Source: DASWID01 sp049682815
GTDB taxonomy: Bacteria; Desulfobacterota_D; UBA1144; Nemesobacterales; CSP1-2
Length of the DNA stretch: 59,604 bases
NCBI GenBank assembly: GCA_049682815.1
Contig: JBAUII010000089.1
Coordinates: forward strand, 1-59,604
Reading direction: 5' to 3'
Shown here: positions 36,224 through 44,200 of the stretch, piece by piece
How positions within the stretch are numbered: the first letter of the stretch is position 1
Layout of the letters: each line of letters begins with the position of its first letter
The notes under the pieces: generated by a model
What the model was told of the DNA's origin: nothing
Database searches by the model: none
Seen by the model: only the letters and a program-made list of their open reading frames with translations
Translations under genes and position numbers: made by a program

Positions 36224-36727
36224 ATGAACGAGCGTAGCAGTTTCAGTAGGAATGATGGTTCAACGGCAAGCTCCGAGAATGTCATAAACCTTCTGAATCA
36301 AATGGGCATCAATGATCCTCGACTTCAAATGATTGCGGAATTCATGAGGCGTCAAAGCCCTCCACAAGCTGAGAATGCACCTACTGAAGAACGGCAAGCC
36401 AAGATCAAGCGAATCGTAGCCAGATACGAACAACTCAAGCATGAAAACATGATTTTGATGGAAAGAAATGACATCCTCGCTTCCGCCCTCGGTGCGTGCC
36501 CGGACTGTTGGGGAGAAGATGAGGGCTGTGAGATGTGTGAAGGAAAAGGCGTTCCAGGCGCGTATATCCCGGACAGAGACGCCTTCGTTCAATATGTGCT
36601 TCCGTCCGTTCGCACGCTTCGGGTGTTTAAGCGAAAGGATCGAAGCATCTCGACCGACTCAGCTATGGAGACGAAAGCTAATAGCGCCAGTCAACATAAT
36701 AACATTAGTCAAAATAAGGAGGTGTAA
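36224..36727 (+). CDS. Coiled-coil protein with a DnaJ-like zinc motif
   Basis: 167 residues, with a good Shine-Dalgarno (AGGAGGAAACAA then ATG). Residues 60-90 are a charged helix (QAKIKRIVARYEQLKHEN). Residues 92-110 contain two C-x2-C units, ACPDCWGEDEGCEMCEGKG, like one zinc ribbon of the DnaJ cysteine-rich region. This points to a zinc-stabilised adaptor or chaperone-like protein. The N-terminus is low-complexity, as is the C-terminus (SASQHNNISQN). No assigned family. Confidence 0.65.
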   Translation: MNERSSFSRNDGSTASSENVINLLNQMGINDPRLQMIAEFMRRQSPPQAENAPTEERQAKIKRIVARYEQLKHENMILMERNDILASALGACPDCWGEDEGCEMCEGKGVPGAYIPDRDAFVQYVLPSVRTLRVFKRKDRSISTDSAMETKANSASQHNNISQNKEV

Positions 36728-36729
36728 TT

Positions 36730-37428
36730 ATGCCATATTTAGGAGAAGATGAATTGGAAGATGTGGACTATGAGGAAGAGCCAGAGGAAGACGAGGGATT
36801 GCTTGAACTGATAGAGGGAGACGACGAGGGATGGGAGAAAGAAGCATTCGGAGAAGCTCGGCGTCCTCCAAGGTATAAGCGTAAATATACGGGTAGAGCG
36901 GGACCGTTCGGTCGCCGACCACGTCCGCTCAGGCCTGTAAAGGGTCTGACAGGCGGGGCTATCCGTACCCCCGCGGGGACGGCACAGGTCAGATTTGCAA
37001 AACCCCTAGCGACTAAGGAATCTGTGGATAACCTGGCGAAAGAGCTAAGGAAGGAGATCAGTCTCAATGCAGAAGCCATAAAGAAAGTTGATAAGACGGT
37101 GGATACAAATACAAGCACGTTAGACAAAAAGATTACTGCGATTGATACAACCTTAAAGAAGGGACAGCAACAATCGCAACAAATGTCAATCCTGCCACTG
37201 CTTCTTACCAAACCGCCACAGATAGAAAGCCTCACAGAAGCTCCTCCAGCAGGTAGTCCCCCAGGAACCCTTCCTACGACTGTTACTATCCAGAATACAA
37301 CGTATAAGAAGGACGATAGCTTCTTTCTTATATTTGCGATGATGGCAATGTCAGGCGGTCTGGGGGGCGGCATGGGTGATTCTTCTAATATGATGATGCC
37401 CTTAGTCCTAGCCATGACATTGAAGTAG
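36730..37428 (+). CDS. Acidic/basic segmented protein of unknown function
   Basis: 232 residues; AAGGAGG precedes the ATG, two bases after the preceding stop. It is built from clear segments: an acidic N-terminus (about 1-40), an arginine/proline-rich segment (RPPRYKRKYTGRAGPFGRRP), a charged coiled coil (about 95-150, DNLAKELRKEISLNAEAIKK), and a hydrophobic glycine/methionine-rich C-terminus (MMAMSGGLGGGMGDSSNMMM). The layout suggests a filament, scaffold or membrane-associated protein, but I do not recognise it. Confidence 0.6.
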   Translation: MPYLGEDELEDVDYEEEPEEDEGLLELIEGDDEGWEKEAFGEARRPPRYKRKYTGRAGPFGRRPRPLRPVKGLTGGAIRTPAGTAQVRFAKPLATKESVDNLAKELRKEISLNAEAIKKVDKTVDTNTSTLDKKITAIDTTLKKGQQQSQQMSILPLLLTKPPQIESLTEAPPAGSPPGTLPTTVTIQNTTYKKDDSFFLIFAMMAMSGGLGGGMGDSSNMMMPLVLAMTLK

Positions 37429-37464
37429 TTTCTATCAATCTAATTGTGATAAAAGGAGGTCGTC

Positions 37465-37923
37465 ATGAACGGAATTTTCAATAATAATTTCTTGATAGGA
37501 TTTTTGTTGGCGAAAGACTTGCCGCGGAATGAAGCATTAACGGTTGGTCTCGCGGCGGGCCAATCAAAGACTATAGTGGGCCCGCTCTTGCTAAAACCTC
37601 AAATTGATGCGAGGACAGAGTTGGAGACCAAAAACGCAAGCCTGCAAGGCAGTCTAAATACTGTCCAGACTGATCTGGCAAGCCTCCGGCGTCCATTAGT
37701 AATGGATATGATGAGTAATAACACTTATACATTATCAGTTTCCGGTGCAGTCACATCAACCTTGGCAATCAAGGAACCTTCGGTGAAGGAAGTTCAAATT
37801 GTTGAGGGCAAACTCAGTATTCAAACAATAGCAGAAGAGAAGCAAGCCACGCTTTCGATAACTACTGACGATGGAGTCGTACGAGATATAATAGTAAATG
37901 TAAAAAAAACTCAGGTGTCATAG
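37465..37923 (+). CDS. Small coiled-coil/beta-domain protein of unknown function
   Basis: 152 residues; AAAGGAGG precedes the ATG. The N-terminal half is hydrophobic, then helical (ELETKNASLQGSLNTVQTDL). The C-terminal 70 residues are strand-rich (VKEVQIVEGKLSIQTIAEE; ATLSITTDDGVVRDIIVNV) and look like a small immunoglobulin-like fold. The last 60 bases of this gene also occur, degraded, at about 38168-38255, showing a former tandem copy. Function unknown. Confidence 0.6.
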   Translation: MNGIFNNNFLIGFLLAKDLPRNEALTVGLAAGQSKTIVGPLLLKPQIDARTELETKNASLQGSLNTVQTDLASLRRPLVMDMMSNNTYTLSVSGAVTSTLAIKEPSVKEVQIVEGKLSIQTIAEEKQATLSITTDDGVVRDIIVNVKKTQVS

Positions 37924-37965
37924 GGACGTCGAAGGACATGGATTTAACATCTAAGGAGTCAGGCA

Positions 37966-38025
37966 GTGGAACCCCGTCTACTAGAGCTTATCGAGGAAGG
38001 AAGCGGAGCCGATGAAGTTGAGTGA
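37966..38025 (+). pseudogene. Remnant of the 5' end of a second subtilase gene
   Basis: GTG at 37966 reads VEPRLLELIEEGSGADEVE and stops at 38025. This is closely similar to the first 19 residues of the giant protein (MDPGLKELIEEGEGADEIE). The Shine-Dalgarno context GGAGTCAGGCAGTGG is also shared with that at 38263-38280. It is the leftover of a duplicated gene start. Confidence 0.8.
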
Positions 38026-38167
38026 ATTTAACAACTGCAGAATATATTTCGTTGATAGTTTTATGCACACGTTGTGAATGGTGATCAATTTTCAAACACA
38101 TCTACCTAAAACGTCAGCCGTAAGGTCGCCTCAAAAATAGGGTAACAAGAAGGATTCATGCATATAC

Positions 38168-38276
38168 TGACGATGGCTTTACGAGAAAAGTAATAGTAGC
38201 TGTAATAGAGATGCTTCCACTCCCTTCACCAGTGCAATATCAAAGGACGTAGGTTTAACGTCTGAGGAGTCAGGCA
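38168..38276. repeat. Degraded duplicate of the 3' end of the 37465 gene and its downstream spacer
   Basis: From ACTGACGATGG onward (38166-38276) the sequence parallels 37863-37968: the same coding end with substitutions, followed by AAGGACGTAGGTTTAACGTC against AAGGACATGGATTTAACATC, then GAGGAGTCAGGCAGTGG. Together with the 37966 remnant this shows a tandem duplication with an internal deletion. Confidence 0.75.
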
Positions 38277-41200
38277 GTGGATCCCGGTCTAAAAGAGCTC
38301 ATCGAGGAGGGAGAAGGGGCTGATGAAATTGAGGTGATTCTGAAGCTTCGGCATGGAGATGATGTACCTCCGCATGTGCGGATCGTAACGAGATTTGGAG
38401 ATATTGCCACCTGTCGGTTGAGGCGAGATCGCATACTCGAGACCTGGGAGCAAGAAGAGTGTCTGAGTGTAAAGGCTTCACGGCTGGTGGAGCCTGAACC
38501 GGAGTTTATTGAAAGTGATGCGGCGTCAGAATCCGAAAATTATTTTAATGACTCCCGGCGTCCCCAGTCCCTAGAAGCCACCGGCCGCGGAGTGGTTGTC
38601 GGCATTGCAGACTGGGGCCTTGACTTCGCCCATCCCAACTTCCGCAAGGATGATGGTTCTACCCGGTTGCTGGCTCTTTGGGATCAGGGCAATACAACCG
38701 CTGTCATAAAGCCTGCCCCCTATCGCTATGGCGTTGCTTATTCACATGATGAGATAAATCGAGCCCTCGAAAGCCCGCGACCGTACGAAACCCTGGGCTA
38801 CCATCCGGCAGAAAGTGACACTTTAGATTACGGCGCTCATGGCACCCACGTGTGCGATATAGCAGTCGGCAACGGACGGGCGGGAGCTAGCCCTGTTGGC
38901 ATTGCGCCCGAAGCAGATATTGTCTTCGTTAATCTTGCAACCCGTGGCATAAGTGGCCTGGCGAATCTGGGAGATAGTGTGAGGATTTTGGAGGCATTAG
39001 ATTTCATAGCGAAGATTGCTGGTCACCAGCCTTGGGTAGTCAATCTCAGCCTCGGTCGGTGTGGCGGACCTCACACAGGTTTAACCCTTGTCGAGCAGGG
39101 CATTGATGCGCTGCTGCTCCAGGCCCCCGGTCGGGCAATCGTTCAGAGCACGGGAAACTATTTTGACGAACGAATACATGCCGCTGGTCAATTACGCCCC
39201 GGGCAGAAGCGCACCCTCACCTGGTGGACGGACAAAGCGGATTTCACGCCCAACGAGTTAGAAGTTTGGTACTCGGGGCGTGATTCTCTGATACTTGAGG
39301 TTCGCCTGCCCGAGAGCGATGCAGTTTTTCACGTCCCTTTGGGAAAACAGCGCTCTATTCAAATCGAGGGCCGAGAGGTTGGACGTATCTACCACCGAGC
39401 GCACGACCCAAGTAATGGGGATAATCACGTTGATATTTTTCTCTATCCTTCAGCGCCTGCAGGTCTATGGAGGATTAATTTGATTGGCGAAGACATTGTT
39501 GACGGAAGATTCCACTGTTGGGTGGAACGCGATAGCGCTTGCCGGGGCTGTCAATCCCGGTTTGATCCGAATGACGCCATATCTTCTTCTACGACGGGCA
39601 CCATCTGTAATGGCTTTCGCACCATTGCCGTGGGCGCTTACAATCCACACTCCCCTGGTCTTGAATTGGGGAGCTTTAGCAGTTCCGGACCGACTATGGA
39701 CGGCCGTCAGAAGCCCGATTTGATTGCCCCGGGGGTTAGGATTCTGGCAGCCCGCTCCGCCTCCCGGGAGCAGCCTGTCGGCGCCCCCATGCTCACGAGA
39801 AAATCCGGAACCAGCATGGCGTCCCCCCATGTTACGGGAACCGTTGCGTGCATGTTTGAAGCCTCTCAAAGACCTCTATGGATTCATGAAACCCGCAATT
39901 TGCTTCTCGGCAGTACGCAAAGCGTAGCGGCGCCGCCGGAAACCGCAGTCCGAATAGGAAGTGGCTATCTTGATATTGAAAAGGCTGTAGAGGCTGCCGG
40001 CAGGGTTGCCAAAGACGAGATACACCTTTATAAAAGGGACTGCCTCACTAGCAGGATGTATCCCTTCTCCTCCGGTAAGACAGTGTCCGTTGCGGGAGAA
40101 CAAACAGATGCCCAAGCTTTCATAGGTCGGGTAATAGATGAACAACCGTCATACCTTGAAGAAAAGTGCGGGTGTCAATCCCGATTTTCGGAATCAGCAT
40201 TACCAAGCGATTCCCTTACCGGGATCGATGGAAACGGCAGGTCCATTATTTCGGGTGAGACCATCCAGGAAGCGGATGGAGAAATAATACGCGAAAGCGG
40301 AATTATGAAGGAGGCAGTTATCAGTAGAGAATATGAAGGTTTAGAAGAAGAGGAATCGGATGGTGAATTGCTGGAGGCTGATGGAAAGAGGCCGATTACT
40401 GGAATGGGGCGAGGGTACCTAGCAGGCAAATACGGGCTTGAACTAGATGGGAAATGGGCCGGCTGGCTCCGGTCGTTTGAGGGCGGACACGCCGTCGCAG
40501 ACGTCATTCATGAAAAACTGGTCGGTCCTGGCCAGGCGATCAAGAAGCACATCGGCAGTGTGAAGTACGAAGATATTACCGTGACGTTCAGTACGGGGAT
40601 GTCTAAACTCCTCTACGACTGGATCAAGGATACGCTCGACCGCAAGTACACTCGTAAGAACGGGGCGATCATCATTGCGGACTACGAATATAAGGTAAAG
40701 TCACGCCTGGAATTTAAGAACGCACTCATTAAGGAGATCGGATTTCCCTCGCTCGATGCAGCCTCGAAAGAACCCGGCAAGTTGACCATCAAATTCTCTC
40801 CTGAGTACACGAGCAGGAGCGTGCCGCCGGGCGGACCAACCATCAAGGTATCCGCTACTTCGAAGGTGCAAAAGGAGTGGTTAGTCGCTAACTTTCACCT
40901 GACAATCGGCGATCTTGACTGCAAGAAAGTGAGTAGGATCGAATCCATCGCCGTGAAGCTGAAGGTGATCGAGAGCTCACTCGGTGAGAAGGAGCCACAG
41001 TCCTACCTAGAGATTCCGAACCTTGTTGTGACACTGCCGGAGTCTGACGCCAAAACCTGGTTCGACTGGTACGAGGACTTTGTCATCAAGGGTAACAGTG
41101 GGGAGGGCAGGGAAAAGAATGGGATTTTGGAATACCTGAGCTCGAATTTAAAGGAAGTGCCCTTCACGCTTACCTTTCAGCGCCTAGGCATATTTAAGCT

Positions 41201-44200
41201 GACCTCGGAAAAGGCCGAGAGCGGTGAGGGCATCCGTCGCGTGAAGGGTGAGATGTATTGCGAAGATATGAAGTTTGAGTACAAGGCAGTCCAGACCGTT
41301 CAAGAGATAGTCCAAGAAATGAGCTGGGAGTCAAGCCGAAATAGCGCCATCTCTTCGGACGCGGCTATAAACGGAGAAAATAAGTATATGAAGGAAGAAG
41401 GGGTGGAGGAGTATGAAGAAGGATTTGAGGAGTATGAGGAAGCGTTGAAAAAGCGTAATTTCGTCCTAATTTCTGGTGGCCCTGGTCTGTTCGACGACCG
41501 AGATGTGGAGCACGATAAATCATGGGCTAACTATGTGACACCTCCTCTACTCTTAACCGACACAGAAGAGAAGCGCAAGAAGTTTGCTCAAGCTGATGAA
41601 GATGTCTGGTGGTTTGTCTACAAACCAGCCTATGAAAGCAGATGGGGTGATGACCTAAAGGTACGTCGAAAATCAACCAAGAAGATAAAAGATGAAGGTT
41701 TTGTCTCATATATTGATAAGATTGAGAAGCGTGCAAAGAAGAGAGGTTGGAACCTACGCTGGTTAAATTCGGCTGATGATCTGTGGAAGGAGCTAAAGAC
41801 GTTCAGAAAAGGCTCTATCTCACGCCTGTGGTACTGGGGTCATGCTCGGGATGACCTATGGCTTTCCTTGGGCCATAGCTCTGCAAGCGAAGCTGTGGCG
41901 CCTGAGTCACACGAGATCGTTCTTGTTTCCTCGATTGATAGCAAGCTTCGAGACCGGTTTCAAAAAGGAGACCCAAAGAGAATCCATCGCTTTGTCGGGT
42001 GCAATACGAGCGCCTTTTCGCGAGTCTGGTCTAAAACGTTTAAGGTCTGGTCCGAGGGTGTCGAGGAGAAGGTTGACTTCGCCGCCATCCATGAAACAGG
42101 CGGCGAACCAAGTTTGGTGGGAGAGGCTAAAATCAAGTTCTTCTCGCCGAAGGGGATTGAGGCCGGTCCAACTGAAGCCTGGCAGGTAGTGGAAGTTGCA
42201 GCGGTCGAAGATTCATCGGCGGAGGAATCGGATGACGAATTGCTTGAAGCGGAGGTCGCAGAGATCAAGGTTCTATGGGCTGAAGAACTCGACGATGAAC
42301 TGCTTGAAGAAGACGAGGTAACAACTTCAGAGATATCCTCCGACAATAGGGACGCTCTTGGGTCCAAATTCATCGCCCTCGCCGAAGGGGTCGTTCACGG
42401 AGGCAAGGTAGCGGTCGAACTCTCACGAGGTGGACTCTTGAGGAAGGTATTGTCCGAAGCTGGAATGACAGAAAACATTAGTCCTCTTGGTCACGGCAGT
42501 AGCTTTCCTTCGCCAGCAGCAATCTTCGAGGCGTTTACACCTTATAGTTCTCCCGCGCTACGACGGCACTTTGAGCAGTTTTTCGAAGTAATTGCAAACC
42601 CTGGAGAAGTCCTTGAGGCAACCATCCTGCCTGGCGATATCTTACTGCGCCGAGCTTTTGGTGAGGGAAGACTAGCCCAAGCGGCGTTTCTGGTAGGAGA
42701 AACAGCTCCCTACCAGGAATTGAAGAATAGGGGCTGGATGCCTGAGGGGAACATCCAAGGTCATTATGCACTATCTATAGAAAACGGAGCCTTTCCCCAT
42801 TGTCTTCATCAACGATTTGCCCGCCGTATTACGAATGAATCGGGGTGCTTGTCCCACGACCAGATGATCATTAGGGTCAGACCCGAGGGGTTGGTCGCTG
42901 ACGAACTAGCAATTCTTGAAGATTTGGGTTTTGGACTACTTCAGGAAGCTACGCCGCTCCTCACAGTTAGAGTCCGCAACCGGATTATTAATCACGATGC
43001 GGTGCCCATGTGTAATATTGAATTGGTTGGCACGAACGTTCGGGGAACCACTAGTGCTGCAGGTTCGGTTAATTTGAACCTTACAGGTGCGCCGGATGGC
43101 ACCTACACACTGCGGATTATTCCGCCTAATCACTCTGCGGATCCGATCGGGCCGGCCATAGCATCCACGTCGTCTCCTCCTGACCGGATCTGGCGGGCGC
43201 TAGATGCTACGGTAACGGTGAGAGGAGAAAGATTGGTTGGTACCAATCACAGCGATGTGACATTGTCCGGAGGCAGATTGACGGTCAAACTACAACCGGT
43301 ATGGATGAAGGCTGCCAATTCCTCAGCTCGATCCTCTTCAGCCATTTCACACATAACTCTCTGCGTGGTGCATCATACTGGTGGCCCGAGAGCTAGCAGT
43401 GCAATTAACTGGTTTCTCAATTCTAAAGGCCCATCAGCCCACTATGTTATAGATTCCGATGGACAGATAATCAAGATGGTTCACGAATCCAGGCAGTCCT
43501 GGCATGCAGGGCGTAGCCATTGGGGTGGAAGAGATAGTGTCAATGATTTCTCCATAGGAATCGAGCTGGTCCATCGCGATGGTGCTTACCCTGCCGCGCA
43601 ATATACCGCAGTAATTGAGCTGCTAAGACGAATTCGCAACAGTCACACGAGTATTCCCGCCAATGGCATTGTCGGCCACAGCGATATCGCGACGACTGAG
43701 ACCACACCCAGACGCCTGGGTCGGAAGGCGGGTGATCCCGGACTTCAATTTGACTGGGCGACTCTGGAGACCGGCAATCTCGGCATACCGATTCGATCTG
43801 GAACTCAACCCGCAAGCATCTACGGGGGATTCTTCGCTGCTGTGCCAAATGGACGAGTCCGAAGAGGAGACAACGACGCAAAAAAAGTATATAGTGGCAG
43901 CAAGCGTCCAGCAATTAGTGACTCGATTATTAGCGAGTTGCAAACAGACCTGACTAGCATCGGGTATTTTTCGCCGGTTAATGGTTCGTTTGGAGTGCAG
44001 ACTGAATGGGCGGTAAGGATGTTCCAAGAGCGTTTCCTTGGTGGAAGCCGCACACGGGCTACTCATCCGGGTCAGGTTGACCAGCGAACTGCCCAAACAA
44101 TTAAATCCGTGCGACCGACGGTTGGGTCCTTGGGAACATCTCCAGGAACAGAGGAACTCGTCGTTCACGGCGCCTACAGTGATGAATCGGTGGAAGCCTC

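Noticed and set aside
36224..37923. Contractile-tail structural genes
   Set aside because: None of the small proteins shows sheath, tube or baseplate motifs; only the giant protein has a tube-like segment.
38026..38165. Separate small gene between the duplicate ends
   Set aside because: All three forward frames are closed by stops and there is no start with a Shine-Dalgarno; it reads as decayed sequence.
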